This document shows, in pieces, positions 1 to 12,630 of a DNA stretch of 64,000 nt (its first letter is position 1; each line of letters starts with the position of its first letter). Both the position numbers and the translations under genes were made by a program. Origin of the DNA: Colias croceus (lineage: Eukaryota > Arthropoda > Insecta > Lepidoptera > Pieridae); assembly GCF_905220415.1 (NCBI RefSeq), contig NC_059556.1, positions 1,252,501 through 1,316,500 of the forward strand, in the 5' to 3' direction. The notes under the pieces were generated by a model. That model worked only from the letters and a program-made list of their open reading frames with translations, was not told where the DNA came from and made no database searches.

Positions 1-456
1 ATCTACCACTAGTACCATCTAGGCCACTGGTGCGTTTAAAATGAGGACTATAGGTTATAACCGTGTGTCGTTCTAAATCTACTTCAGCTCAATATATTCA
101 TGATTCCTGCGTCCAGAATATTTTGCTTATATTCTCCGATGAGCTCAACATTAAGGTTCGTTTTGTACCAAATATCTGGACCAGGTATTGCTGAATGTTG
201 AGCTTTTTTTAGCCTGTTTGTTTCATCTCTGATTGTATATGGGATAGAGGGAAATTATAAACTTGTCTGGACTGTAATTATCTGATAATGTTCTGAGAAA
301 AACGTGTTCGTGAAGCGATCTTTATTGCACCGTATAGAATCAAGAATTTCTGTTGCATTTTTCGTGTTTTTTTTTAATTTATTGTAAGCGTTTAAACGTG
401 AACATCATTGTACTTGCTTGTGCACTCATATTTCGTGCTTCAGATTGCCTTTTCTA
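1..456. other. non-coding, nothing recognised
   Basis: AT-rich sequence upstream of the first repeat. I see no coding signal, RNA gene or known repeat here. Confidence 0.5.
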
Positions 457-631
457 TAAAAAAAACGACGTGTGGCACTCGGGGACTGCCGCGGTAAAGC
501 TATTGCATGCTATGCCTTCAAGCCACACCTCCGCCCGTCGGAGTGGGGAGCGTGAAGGTTTTTCGTTACGGAATTTCTCGATTCGGTCCCCGCGCTCAAG
601 GCCCGCGATCGAGAAGCTATGCAATAGCTTA
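457..631 (+). repeat. GC-rich interspersed repeat, copy 1
   Basis: A block of about 175 bp much richer in G+C than its flanks. It has the same sequence, in opposite orientation, as 14082-14250. It contains the related motifs AAGCTATTGCATGC near the start and GCAATAGCTT at the end. Two near-identical copies in one window show that it is interspersed. Open frames on both strands are by-products of the repeat. Its class (SINE or MITE) is not clear from these two copies. Confidence 0.75.
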
Positions 632-788
632 AAAGTAAATAATGACAAATTTTCATATATGTCTGTTTCCTGTATCCTATCATTTTTTTTCTTCCGTTTC
701 AAAGCTATCAAACTATTTCCCGGTATTTGGTGTTACACGTAACAATCAGACTCACAAATTGACCTTCAAAGTTCAAAGTTATAGTGTA

Positions 789-1011
789 CTAGGTTTCTGC
801 CCGCGGCTTCGCCCGCGCAGTCAAAGAAAAACCCGCATAGTTCCCGTTCCCGTGGGATTTCCGGGATTGTGTCATTTTCCCGGGATAAAAAGTAGCCTAT
901 GTCCTTTCTCGGCTATCAAAATATCTCCATACCAAATTTCATGAAAATTGGTTCAATAGTTTAGGTTTGTGATTGAGTAACAGACATACAGACAGAGAGT
1001 TACTCTCGCAT
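789..1011 (-). mobile_element. Lep1/Helitron-like element (family 1), 5' end truncated
   Basis: The left edge is CTAG followed by the family-1 end CCCGCGGCTTCGCCCGCG, so the element's 3' terminus is on the left and it lies on the minus strand. Its body matches five other family-1 copies in the window. The usual outer tail (ATTTATAATATTAGTATGGAT) is missing at the right. Confidence 0.8.
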
Positions 1012-4000
1012 CACACCCCGGACACTCCATACAAAATGATTGTTTTGACAGTCACACTGTAGAGACTGCAAATGTGTGTGTTAACGCTTTATGGTTGGCA
1101 CATTTGTGACTAGCGTAAAAAAAAATTCGCGTTTTTCTGATGAAATACATCCGTAAACAGCACAATATTTAACCATTTTCTACGAAAAACGATAATCACA
1201 AATCCAAAATAATAAAATTACTTTATGTCAATTTGATTAATGTTGTCAATCTTCGTTGCGTTTCGTAGACGTCGTTGGTATCGTCCTTGCGGGGAAATGG
1301 GTACCATAACATGTCTGATCGTGCGGGGTGAGGTAAGTGTTTAATTTTGGCGGGAGGCGGAGAGTGTCCGTTCTGTAGCGTTTAGCTACTATTATGTATT
1401 CTGTGCTCGCATTTAAAATATTAGTATGGATTGTAGCAGTTACTCCACAATTTATATTTCTTCCTTTGATTGGTCTTTTTTAAATCGAAAAGTAAAGCGT
1501 TGCGTCAATTTTCATAATGGTAATAAAAAATACCATCACAGGTACCGTTTCTATGTTTTTCCTGTTTATTTGGTCAGTGAACGCGAAAGAGGACGCAATG
1601 AACTGTTTTTTGAAATCTAGACTGTTTGCGATTTAACAAGGTCACGTATTTATGCCTGTGCTAATATTTATCAACACAAAATTGTGTCGATTTTGTTTCC
1701 GTTTGTTTGTTGATTCTAAAAGCAATCAGATGTAGACCTTTTTATTGGGTTTGAACTTTTTAATCTATTTTAGAACTAGGTATCTGGTATACTAATTACT
1801 ATACTACTTTTATTTTCCCGAGATGTACATAACGAAGATCAAGGTTCAGGATCATCAAGGTTGTTTATAACAAAAATACAAACGAAAGACTTTTATGACG
1901 TTGTCTGTATAAAATATCTCAACACGTCAGCTAATTCGGCTATCAACTGTTAGGGTTGCTTCATGTACCCATTAATTCGAATCTTACAAAAAAAAAAACA
2001 AAAATTATTTATTGAGATCTATATGCTTACTATAAACATTGATTAACATTTTATCAAATTAAAACCTGCTCAAATTTAAATCTATCAAAATACAAAAAAT
2101 CCAAACACAATGGCTCAATACACAAATTAAATATGTTGACGAAAATTTAAAACTTAATTTAAAACAGTTGGCAACCCTACATCACATTGAACACTCAACG
2201 CGCGCAGGCGCCTATGACAATGTGCATGCAACCGTCACTACTGTACTGAGTCACCTTTGCCCTAATCATTGACGCTTGAGTATTTTTAAATACTATGAGG
2301 TAATCTATGAATGGAATTGTTGGCCCACTGGATTTTAAGTTTTTTGTGGTTGTGTGGATAAGTCGTCTTTTTTGTTTTGGTTTGCTTGCTATTTGTCTTA
2401 TAGTGAATTTAATAGCAGTGTTGGTATGGGTTGGGTATTTGTATATTTTAATATATTGTGTATAGAAGCGAACTAAGCTACCTACCTATTTTGTTTTATG
2501 GGTGAGTGTCTGATGAACTGATTATTTTTGTGAAAGGCTAAATGCTGGTGTTAGATGATAATTCCATGAACATTTTATTTGCGCTGTTGAGGCGGTTTAA
2601 TTTTAAAGTAAATGTAACACCTATATTAGAATCAGATACAATGCACACTTAAAGCATTCAAATTACTTTATAGATTTAAATTAAATCAGATAAACGTCTG
2701 TATCCTTAAATAGCAGTAGGTAATGTAAAATTGGGATATTAATAGAGGAAGTAATTAAAATATCTAAACAGGATATCTGTTTCATCAGTGGATGTAAGAC
2801 GATTGATACTTAGCTTGTTACATAAGAAATTTCATGTAGTTATGTAAGGTTATGGCTATGGGCTAAGGCTATGTATGATAATCATATGAATTGAACGTTA
2901 CTTTGAAATTGGTAGCTTTAGTTGTTGCAGGTTATACATAGGCAAAATTTAAGTTGCAAGAAAAAACAGAGACATTCATACAAACACAAGTACATTGTGT
3001 TCATTAAAATTAATCGTCCATAGAGGAATACTTATGTACCGCTACATATTTATAGGTATTATGTAGTATCCTCATCTCTAGCCCAGAAATACGACAGAGC
3101 TAAACTGAAGATGATCTATTTAAAAAAAAGGAGTTGATATACATTGCCAGTTTACAACTTCAATTGGTTGCGGCATTCAGTTCTTCAAGTTCCAACTTTA
3201 TTATTACTATTAGATGTCGGTACTTTAAAGAACAATAATTAAGATGATGAAAAGAAGGATGTTTATGAATATCTCAGTGCTTATTGTGACGATCGGGAGA
3301 TTCCCACGCGCGCCGCTAGTTCAACTAATTGACAGTTGATTCATACTGTCTCGGTACACAATTAGACGGAACAATGTAGTGTGTCGAGGACTTGATTAAA
3401 AAATCGATTTCGAGGTTATTAAGTGTAGTTGAACATTTGTGGGCTTAGTCGTGGTACGAAAGTTAATACTATAGATATAGAAGTAAGAAGATTCCTTCAG
3501 GGTGGTGCCTTAGTTACATTATATTACTATCATATCAAAATAATTCACAGTAGAAGACAATTTAGAAATATAACAGAAGCACATTTACTTAATTTTTCAC
3601 GTTTGTAATAAGGCCATCTCTCAGCATAAGTTAAGAATGAAAATTGGAACATCATTACTCATTTTTCAAACAAATCTTTCTTCCGCTTTAAAATGTAACA
3701 AAGTTTATTTTGTTAAAGATGGAGTTAGCACTCCGTAAATATTTAGCAAAATGCATCACGTGAGTCACGTGTTATAAGTTATTGTTAAGATTTGTTATTT
3801 ATAATTTGAAGATTTTTTACCCCCAAATTACATATTGACGTGCAAAAATTAATTGCTGTGTCAAAATCTGTTTTTCAATGTATGACGCGAAACTAAAGGT
3901 TTTTATAAAGTGACACTGGTAAAATTTGAAATGCGCATTGTCATTTTTTTTCTCTTTACCTTGCATAAATAATACAAGGCTGTAACAAACAACCTACATT

Positions 4001-6200
4001 TGTTTTAAGAAATAACTTATCATATACGCAAGTTGTTTTAAGATTTTCAGATAGTCTTGATAACTTTCAAGGAAAATTGATTAAACAATGTAATTCACCT
4101 ACTTAGAGTAGCTTAGCCTAAATCAACAGACCTTAACCTAACAGAATATAATATCGTCGTATTTTAGAGGAAGTACTGTTTCAGAAGTACTCGCTTTCTT
4201 CTTTCTTAAGTTAACGATAAAGAAGATTTTTAGTATTCTACGTCTGTGTAGCCTTGCTTGCTTGTATTCTGCGTCTACGTTGTCTATCGCGGTCTCCGAC
4301 ACAAGTTCTTAATAAAACATGCTAAGATGCGATTTTCACTTCGAAGTTGCTCCATAGACGAGGGTTCTACCGGGAAACCAAAAAAAAAAAATATTTATAG
4401 ATTGACCAATTTTGCTTATTGTCGAACCATATGTATGTTTTTCTTTAACGAAAAAACAAAAGCACGTGATAACTGTTAGGTAATTGAAACGATCATAGGT
4501 GACACTACGGGTCACGGACCGGACCGGAGCGGCGAAGTGTCATGCACCGTTACGTTTTGTGAATATATGCCGCGAATTGGAGCGTATGATTGTATTGTAG
4601 TGTGTGTGTGTGTGTTTCTGTGTGTGGGTTTGGGGACAGTAATGGATAGCAATGTGATATGATTGGGAAGGTGAACGAGGTACCTGATGATTTGTGTGAA
4701 GAGTATATCTTACCTGCCTCAGAGAACGGACGTGATGGTGTACGTAGTTCGATATATTATAAAAAAAAATATATTAATATATTGTACTTTTGTGGTGAAT
4801 TTTCCTTTATTCCCTTGTCAGATATGTCTTTATAAATGGATCTGGGTTTTGGGCTACCCAGATAAACTTTGTTCGTGTCAAATTGTTTTGCGCAGCGGTT
4901 CCTTTTTATATAATATAGACTATAAAGCTTTGGCAAAACAATATAGGTACCTGACGAGGCCTTCAAACTCCAACGAACCGTTTCCTCGAAGAGTAATTTG
5001 TCCAATTACAGTTGCACCAGGAATTAAATAATAGCAGAAATTGTCGCTAATTGGTGTGACGACGAAATTGTTGTCGTTTTTCGCTCAGAATCCTCTGGAA
5101 CGAATAGTACAAATACATAATATTATTTTAGTAGACTTGTTTGTAAACATCAGTGCCATAAATTGTCTTTATTGCCAGCATTTCATTGAACATGGGATCT
5201 GTGAGGATTCAGTTTGGACTAACCTCAAGGGAAGGTCTTAGTTTAGTCTCGTCTATAGTCTTTGACTTGTGCATGTACTTCGTAATCAGCCTCCTTCTAG
5301 AAAGTACTGGAAATTTTTAATTACAACTATATCACTTCGTATCCATGGCAACAACCTATAATTAAATGTTCTCCAAATTGCCAGAGGAGCGTGATAAAAT
5401 ACAAATTCGAGCATTTAATTGCGAGTAATGTAACCGCGCCAGAGCGCCCATTAAGCGTTTACTGCTCTCTCTAATTGGACTGGACAGGAAGTGTTCTCAC
5501 TAGCTCCTAACAGCTTATGTAATACAGACTATAGGGCAGTTAGCACTATAGCTGGAACACTAATTGATTAGGAACGGAGAAATTTATAGGCAGAACAAAA
5601 TTGCTAAAGACTAGGTTCTAGTCTTATAATCTCGTCTAATATCTCTAATAGCTGTTAGTCACAGAGTTTTACGGAAGTTTTTGTGCTCATTGATGAGTAC
5701 TATCAATATGTAATTGTTATATTAGTCCTTGCTTGCGTTCATAATATATTACATACTTATTTTTGCCAAATTTTGAACATCTGAGGTGTAGATATTGACG
5801 AACAACAAGGCCGACGTAGTTTGAAAATCTTTGAATCGAATTAATGAAATACTGCTGTTAACGTTGTTGATTTTCACAGGTAATAAATTGTCTTTTGATA
5901 TTATAATAAAGCTGGTCTCTAAATATTGACCTTTATACATTGTTTATTAACTATAAACCTCACAGTACATTCAAGAAAACATGTTTTCATACATTTGGCT
6001 GACATTATTGGACTTTGAGAAAAAACATTGAATGATTGTTTTATATCCACATTCAATGGTGAACACGAAATCTAAGCTATCATTCACACATATAAAAACA
6101 TTCCTGTCATAAAACGAGCGGACGCTCTGTCATTTATTACGTTTTCTAATATAGGGCTCCGAAAATAGCATGGGGGAGTGCGTGCGCGCAGGCTTAACGT
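1012..6200. other. non-coding upstream region
   Basis: About 5 kb of AT-rich DNA. Apart from one weak candidate first exon at 1297 and a short TG run near 4601-4625, I see no supported gene. Open frames near 4258, 4687 and 5041 have low-complexity, non-family-like translations and are not called. Confidence 0.5.
1297..1332 (+). CDS. weak candidate first exon (12 codons, phase 0)
   Basis: An ATG opens 12 codons that run into a strong splice donor, GAG|GTAAGT, leaving phase 0. That phase is compatible with the shared loco exon at 45399. The surroundings are locally richer in CpG. There is no similarity evidence, and short ATG-to-donor stretches arise by chance, so this is only a candidate for the most distal loco first exon or for another gene. 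Confidence 0.2.
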
Positions 6201-6235
6201 TCAGTCATGGTTTAGCCGTTGGAGTAACGCGACGA
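6201..6235 (+). promoter_or_regulatory. candidate core promoter: initiator plus DPE-like motif
   Basis: The arthropod initiator TCAGTC lies at 6201-6206 (A+1 = 6203). Position +28 falls at 6230, where CGACGA matches four of the five core DPE positions (RGWYV). This sits about 250 nt upstream of the candidate first exon at 6452. The motif identity is seen; promoter activity is inferred. Confidence 0.5.
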
Positions 6236-6451
6236 TTATCGAGCTGTTATGTTCATTGGATTTAATTATTATCGATGTTGTTTTTAATAACATTTTGTGT
6301 AGATATGATTAACTTTTGAATGAAAAGTTTTAGTAGAAACAAAATAAGAGACCTTTTAAAATTAAGTTAGTTGGATAACTTAATTGTTTATGTTTGTGAT
6401 GGAAATCGAAAGTGTACCAGACTTAAAAGTGGTTAAATAAAAGGACAGTTT

Positions 6452-6547
6452 ATGTTAACAATGCTGTGTGCAACGAACGGCGCGGTGGCAGCCATGGACA
6501 GGGCGTACATGTCGCTGCGCGCGCGCAAGCCTCAACCGACTACCACG
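6452..6547 (+). CDS. loco: loco, candidate alternative first exon A
   Basis: An open stretch of 32 codons from ATG 6452 (a second ATG at 6461 and a third at 6494 are in frame) ends exactly at ACG|GTAGGT, phase 0. It is much richer in G+C than its surroundings (alanine- and arginine-rich, with MSLRARKPQPTTT at the end). An Inr/DPE pair lies 250 nt upstream. The phase fits the shared exon at 45399, which requires a phase-0 donor. Assignment to loco is by strand, phase and order, not by sequence similarity; the intron to 45399 would be about 39 kb. Confidence 0.55.
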
Positions 6548-7505
6548 GTAGGTTACTTGGATGTTCTTAACAGCTGCTTTGGCACGTGTGTTGGATTGTT
6601 TTAAATATTTTGAGTATGCTGTATAATTTTTTTTTATGTTATGGAGTATGTTTTGATACTTGTTGCGTTGTTCCGGTTTTGTGTGATTGAAAATTGATGA
6701 TATTGTTTGTTAGTTTACACTTAAATTTGCGCGAAAATTCCAATATGTTTCGATTAATAATTAGATGTATTGGTCGATTGAATACATTTTTCTTTTCCGT
6801 GTTTGAAAACAGTCCAGAATTTTCGTCATAATACTCTCGATGACCTGTTTATTCGTTTAGGAATCGCCAAAATTATAGTTTTGGTGTTCACCGTTGATAA
6901 AACGCTTGTTTAATTAAATTGATGATCACTATTCCAACTTCTAGAATTTGCATGTATAAGAATGTCGTATACAGTGTCCTTCTGTCTGCACAGTCTAACT
7001 TATATTGTAAGCAATTGTGTCACGTATGACTAATGAACTATGCATCATCAATATTTAACTGAAATGCAGTCGGTTCTAGATATTAGTTCTAGTTCATGTT
7101 TGTGTGGATATGGGTATGTCTGATCTTATTAGGATATAGCCTATTTGCATTGGGATTTCTGTACCGGATCTACACCTAAACATCCTCTTATGCCCGGTTC
7201 CTATATTTGAAAAACGATCCGTTTTAGTTACGAATAGTAGTATAATTAACCAAGCGTAAGCGAAAATCGTTCCTATAAAAAACGTCTCGTCAAGCAACTT
7301 ACCGACGGCTTCCTACTGACGGATGGGAGGGTTACTATTAACGAACGGTAAGCATATTGTATGGAGATGACAGTTTATCGCGTTCCTATAAATATTTTTA
7401 ATGTCATTATGCTGTCAAAGTTACTATTCGTATAGCATTTTGTTTACCCGTCGATTTCGGGCGGTTAAATTCTTACTATTTCATTGTTTCCGCTTCAATA
7501 TCGAA

Positions 7506-7709
7506 ATGTGGAGTTCAGATAGTGATAGAGAAGTGTTTAATATTATATCGAATTTCGGAAGAAGATAGTGGGCGTGAAAGAGTATATATTATAGAGAAGG
7601 AGTGGATTTTTTTGCGACCCTGGATTCTCACGAATTTCAATTGAGATTTCGACTTGATAAAGAATCTGTTGAACAATTCTTCTTGAAATTTATCCAGACG
7701 TACGAATAA
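7506..7709 (+). pseudogene. Harbinger transposase N-terminal relic
   Basis: Reading from ATG 7506 gives a start like MWSSDSDREVF, then in-frame stops and a frame change. The later part reads FQLRFRLDKESVEQFFLKFI, which resembles the N-terminal helix-turn-helix region of HARBI1-type transposases. The DDE catalytic part is not recognisable downstream. It is broken by stops and by loss of the 3' half. Confidence 0.5.
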
Positions 7710-7889
7710 AAGGAGCCAGGTTAGTTTAATGGAGGCATTAATATTATACCAAACACGTCTAACCTTATTACATACCTAATTTATGTTGTCATTTCAGGAA
7801 TCATGGGGTATCTCCATAACATCAATTACTGTTGACGCTGAGGTTCTATGCTTTAGGCACAATATCGATATCAGTGGCAGACCTATTTC

Positions 7890-8822
7890 CCTTGGTCACG
7901 GCATCACGCGTGAACGGGTGGACCGATTTCGATAATTATTTTTTTATAATGTTCCTTGAAGTACGAGGATGGTTATTATGGAAAGAAAACATAAACATGT
8001 ACCAAGGGCGAAGCCGGGGCGGACCACTAGTATATATATATGTGTCTATGTTTGCAATGTAGAAATCAATTTTTTAAACATTGTATTGTAAATAATAAAA
8101 AATAAATAAAAGTACATAATAAAATGGAATAAAAGTTTTATTTCTTTATAACTATGTTTAATTTTACATAGTAATATGTAACTACATAATATATGCCAAA
8201 GAACAGCTGTCCTGTGATTCTTACGCGACAACCCTCCATCGATTATCATCTTCTATATTATATTCCTTAACGCTGTAATAGGCTCTCTGAACTAAATACA
8301 TTTTTTACATAAGATTTACATTTAGCACTAACAAATTCTTTTTCTACCGTGTGTCTAGATATATTGCTTAATAATATACAAAAATTAATTAGTTATTGTG
8401 TGTTCAGTATTTCAAGGGCGAAGCCGGGGCGGACCACTAGTATATTTATATGTATGTCTATGTTTGCAATGTAGAAATCAATTTTTTAAACATTGTATTG
8501 TAAATAATAAAAAATAAATAAAAGTACATAATAAAATGGAATAAAAGTTTTATTTCTTTATTACAGTTTAATTTTACATAGTAATATGTAACTACATAAT
8601 ATATGCCAAAGAACTGTCCTGTGATTCTTACACGACAACCCTCCATCGATTATCATCTTCTATATTATATTCCTTAATGCTGTAATAGGCTCTCTGAACT
8701 AAATACATTTTTTACATAAGATTTACATTTAGCACTACCTAACAAATTCTTTTTCTACCGTATGTCTAGATATATTGCTTAATAATATACAAAAATTAAT
8801 TAGTTATTGTGTGTTCAGTATT
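7890..8822 (+). repeat. Helitron-like family-2 end and 407-bp tandem duplication
   Basis: A family-2 Helitron-like 3' end (GGGCGAAGCCGGGGCGGACC then ACTAG) sits at about 8006-8031 and again at about 8413-8440. The block from 8004 to 8410 is repeated directly at 8411-8822 with few differences, mainly small indels. The copied block holds the CTAG terminus plus flanking Harbinger sequence, so the duplication came after the Helitron-like insertion. Confidence 0.75.
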
Positions 8823-8839
8823 TCAATTATTGTGTGTTC

Positions 8840-9176
8840 AGTATTTCAATTATTTCTTCATAATATTTGTCCATCATCCTTATTATGTTTGAATTTTTTG
8901 GCTGAAAATAAAAAGTTTTCCTGGTAGGTATTTGACCAATTTTTGCATTAAATGTGTTGGTCAACGAAGTCCAACATTCATCCTTTAATTTATTCGTAGA
9001 AGCATTAGTCTCCTTACTGGTTATAATAATTGAGCAATCTCGTCTTTACTCATAGCCTTCTTCGATTTCTGTAACAGAAATATATGTTTGACTTTAAAAG
9101 TGTCCGAAGCAAAAAGTAAGCGGCAGACGATTTTAAAGAAGAAATATAAAGGCGTACTTACCGGCGTAATATCCAT
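8840..9176 (-). pseudogene. Harbinger SANT/Myb-like accessory ORF relic
   Basis: On the minus strand ATG at 9174-9176 begins MDITP and meets a donor GTAAGT. A following stretch (about 9080 to 8850) reads KDECWTSLTNTFNAKIGQ and then KNSNIIRMMDKYYEEI, which resembles the SANT/Myb-like DNA-binding protein encoded beside Harbinger transposases. At least one in-frame stop breaks it. The family call is inference from layout and residue pattern. Confidence 0.4.
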
Positions 9177-9689
9177 TTTTAATAAATATATAAACAGTGG
9201 TCGTTGTATTGTTATTCTTTAATTATAAAACTTGACAATGAATCATCAATCAACAATGAATGACAATAATTTGACAACTGACAAGCAATGCACGCGTGCG
9301 CGAGAAAAACGTTCCGTTTTTGCTTTCTGTGTAACGCATTAGGTTGTTTAGAAGGAAAATTATCACGCAGATGTCTACAAATATATAGTTCTTTAGTATT
9401 AGTTCTTTATTAATAAGAAACTTTATTCTTAAAGTTTATAATTCGGCTGTATATTTAACTTATTTTGTCCTGAATTTTGTGTTATTTTAATTTCAATTTG
9501 GCTTATAACGAAATGCACATCTGTGAGTGAAGAGGGCTCGGTATTTTTATGACCAACGGATGTCCGTCGATAGCACGTCAAGAAATACAATTGTGGAACG
9601 GTAATAACGACTCGTAGTTAGTTCTAGAAAAACGGATAGTAGCTTTGATACTATGACGATCCGTTGAATATAGGAACCGGGCATTAGGT

Positions 9690-11569
9690 GTAAGGTACTT
9701 TTTTATCGTTTGTTTTAGGTTTCTTATTTATTACTCCTTCGTTAAATTATGCGGTAAATAACTAGCTATTAAAATGACATCAAACATATTTGACAAGTAC
9801 CTATACCAAAAGAGAACATAATAAAACTTAAAGATTTTTGACACAAAGCCGTTATCGCCTGTTCTGTAAGCAGCCTTATTTTAACAACCTCTGTTACCGA
9901 CATTATTGTTTATAATTAAATCCGTAACAACGGAAACGTTACATGGCAATGTTTTACGGCCGTTATTTATATCCAATATATTGCTGTTCTTTGTTTAAAG
10001 TTTGCTTTAATGGTGTACATACGGGGTTATGTTTGAATGTTGCAATGCACTGTTTGTGGATAGGTTTTAGGTTTAAGGCTAGGTTCAGAAGGGGCGTTGG
10101 TTTTAGAAGCGCGGATGTGAATAGAAACTTAATAAGTGAAAAAGTTATCGAGAAAATTAACTCCAACAACTTAACAAATAGGCTATATATATATAACCTA
10201 GTTAGTACATGTCTGTAATGATATTATGTACTATGAAGATGACCTGTAGGATTATAATAATTTGTATTTAGTTATAGGTAATTTGCACCTAAAACTGGAT
10301 GCGATGTTACATTCAAAATTGTTTTATAAGTTTATTATACTTACCTGCTTATCCTATTTTATCTTCCTTTGTAAAGCCGGCCTAAGTCTATATAATTTTG
10401 CTTGAGTTTATAAATGTCGTCAAAGCACACTACATCGATCATGTTAGAGCGTAAGGATAAACTTTGGAATATTTTAAATTTTCAGATAACGATTTATTAA
10501 CATTCTATAATAATTTAAATATTTTTTTCCTTCTGTGATGATGCAAAGTAATAAAAATTCATTCACGTCATGCAAATTGCAGCACATGCATATTTGATTA
10601 ACTGGGAAATTATGAGTTTAGAATTCGATTCGGAATCCGTGGGTAAAATTTCTTAATAGATATATATAGAAAAAAATGAGAAGTAGTATGTTTAAAAGTT
10701 TAGCCATAATTCATGATAACTTTACCCTTTCATGCTACATTATTGCTAAACACAGAACGCATTGAACCATAGACCACACGTACTAGAAGTCCAAAGTTCA
10801 TACATTAGTTATGTACTGTTCAAATTATCCTGCCAAAGAGCATCGTACCACTACAAGGCACAAGGCTTATCACACAGGGGTGCGCACCTGCCGTGACAGT
10901 CGCAGGTGTGTTACCACCTGATGTGTAACGACCCTTATGTAAGGAAAGATAGGAATAAATGTATGCAAGGTTTGAGGTCGAAATTTTGAGTTGTTTATTT
11001 CGCATTGTGATTAAGAATATATTTTAGGTATAAATTGCTTAAAATAATATTAAGGTAATAATTTAAATATTTAATTTATATTAAAAAAATTATTCCATAT
11101 TATGACGTATTTTTTTCAGACGTCATACTACGTCATTTTCCAAGTTGATGGCACAATTAAGAAGTGTAGTGACTTGAGGTTTTCATGAAAGAGAAAATTT
11201 CAATCACCAAATAATTTAAGACCTCTTGAAGGAGTTAATATTATAACCACAACATAAATATCAACGTTCGTGTAATAGCTTCACGTGTTTTTTATCCCTC
11301 CGTCTCTTTGTCTTTTATGTTCTGAAACCTATCAGTGTAATATTTCTTTAATTGTTCGGCTCAATGCCTCTTTTGTGCCGTTCAGAATGAATGGAGCTGC
11401 AACAAAGCGACTGGTGTCTTTGAAAAGAATATATTAAAGCTGTGTTAATATTCATTAACGATTGTTCTAAGTGTTGAGGTTAGAGATATATGACATGAGT
11501 TCGAATCCTGTAAAGTGGAATTAATAGCAGGTAAAATGATTATTTTGGTTGCTTATTTCTTCATCTTTT
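9690..11569. other. intronic, nothing recognised
   Basis: AT-rich sequence with no supported gene. A short GC-rich inverted motif (GCACCTGC ... GCAGGTGTG) near 10880-10915 is the only local structure noted. Confidence 0.5.
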
Positions 11570-12060
11570 TAACCGACTTCAAAAAAAAGGAGGAGGTTAT
11601 CAATTCGGCCGGTATTTTTTTTTTTTTTTTTTTTTTTTGTGTATGTACACCGATTACTCCGAGGTTTCTGAACCGATTTACGTGATTCTTTTTTTGTTCG
11701 ATGCGGGATGGTGTCGAATTGGTCCCATAAAAATTTTATTCGGCTAGGCCTAGTAGTTTTTATTTTATGAGCATTTTTGTCTGTACTCGATGACTTAATT
11801 TCAATGTAGCAAGTAACTTTGATTCACTTCCCGGTAACCGATTGAGCTGAAATTTTGTATACGAATGTAAATTGGATAGCGATGAAACATTATCATGACA
11901 TGGAGCTGATCTGATGATGGAATCGGAAGGTGGCCATAGGAACTCAGTAATATATTGACTCAACTTTATCGAGTTTGGGCTCGTTTGATTCGTGTTGAAA
12001 AATACACTAAAAAGTATTAAATAAAAATAACTGCGTTAAAAACAACCGACTTCAAAAACG
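11570..12060 (+). repeat. lepidopteran interspersed repeat with AACCGACTTCAAAAA edges
   Basis: It opens with AACCGACTTCAAAAAAAAGG and a T tract at 11617-11638. It ends with a related AACCGACTTCAAAAACGG motif at 12045. AACCGACTTC-type sequences are a common lepidopteran repeat family. No coding capacity is evident. Confidence 0.6.
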
Positions 12061-12308
12061 GAAAAGTAAGAAATAAAAAAGATTTGATATTATTAATTAC
12101 TACATATTATTTTTATGTGCTATTTATTAAATAGGTTTGAAGTCGGTGCCAAACACTAAGCACTTAGTATTAAGCCCTGCATGCACCGACATCAAACCTT
12201 TTTAGTAAATAGCACATAAAAATAATATGTAGTAATTAATAATATCAAATCTTTTTTATTTCTTACTTTTCCGTTTTTGAAGTCGGTTGTTTTTAACGCA
12301 GTTATTTT
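12030..12308. repeat. foldback inverted repeat, about 115-130 bp arms
   Basis: The left arm starts AACTGCGTTAAAAACAACCG and its complement ends at about 12303 (CGGTTGTTTTTAACGCAGTT). The arms match nearly perfectly across GAAGTCGG and an AAAAATAATATGTAGTAATT tract. The spacer, about 12155-12190, is short. It overlaps the 3' edge of the repeat at 11570-12060, so the palindrome is probably that repeat's end joined to an inverted copy. Confidence 0.75.
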
Positions 12309-12464
12309 TTTAAACGTGGATGGTCTCTGCTAATATCTATTCGTGTATGAAAAGCGTTGAAATGTATAAATAAGTGATTATTAAGTTACAAAGAAAAAAT
12401 GAATTCCTATTTATATCAAGATTGTCTTTTTTATTTGTATTGTTCAACGTATACATGAGAAAGG

Positions 12465-12630
12465 CTTTATTTTATTTATTTATTTATTTAACCCTTTAAT
12501 AGTTGTACAGTTAAGAAACCTTATAACTACTTACACATAGAATAGAGTACAACTATTTTGGCGGCCTTATCACTTAATAGTGATCTCTTCGAGGCAACCA
12601 CGGTGAAAGGTAAACAAGCAAAAAATCACT
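12465..12630 (-). repeat. LINE 3' end fragment (minus orientation)
   Basis: A TTTA tract is followed by the motif GGCGGCCTTATCACTTAATA and GATCTCTTCGAGGCAACC. Related sequence occurs at 17454-17600 and 28000-28075. Read on the minus strand it is the 3' UTR type seen in lepidopteran non-LTR retrotransposons, with a TAAA-type tail. No coding remnant is attached. Confidence 0.6.

Larger units (their letters stand above)
7191..9683 (+). mobile_element. decayed PIF/Harbinger DNA transposon
   Basis: The termini are inverted: TGCCCGGTTCCTATATTT at 7191 and its complement, ending in GGAACCGGGCA, at 9683. TTA flanks both sides (7188-7190 and 9684-9686), the target duplication expected of PIF/Harbinger. 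Inside are a relic of a transposase N-terminus on the plus strand and a relic of a SANT/Myb-like ORF on the minus strand, the usual convergent Harbinger layout. An internal block of about 407 bp is tandemly duplicated. No intact transposase remains. Confidence 0.75.

Noticed and set aside
353..944. Overlapping 129- and 100-codon plus-strand frames
   Set aside because: They run across the GC-rich repeat and a Lep1-like element; similar translations appear at every copy of these repeats.
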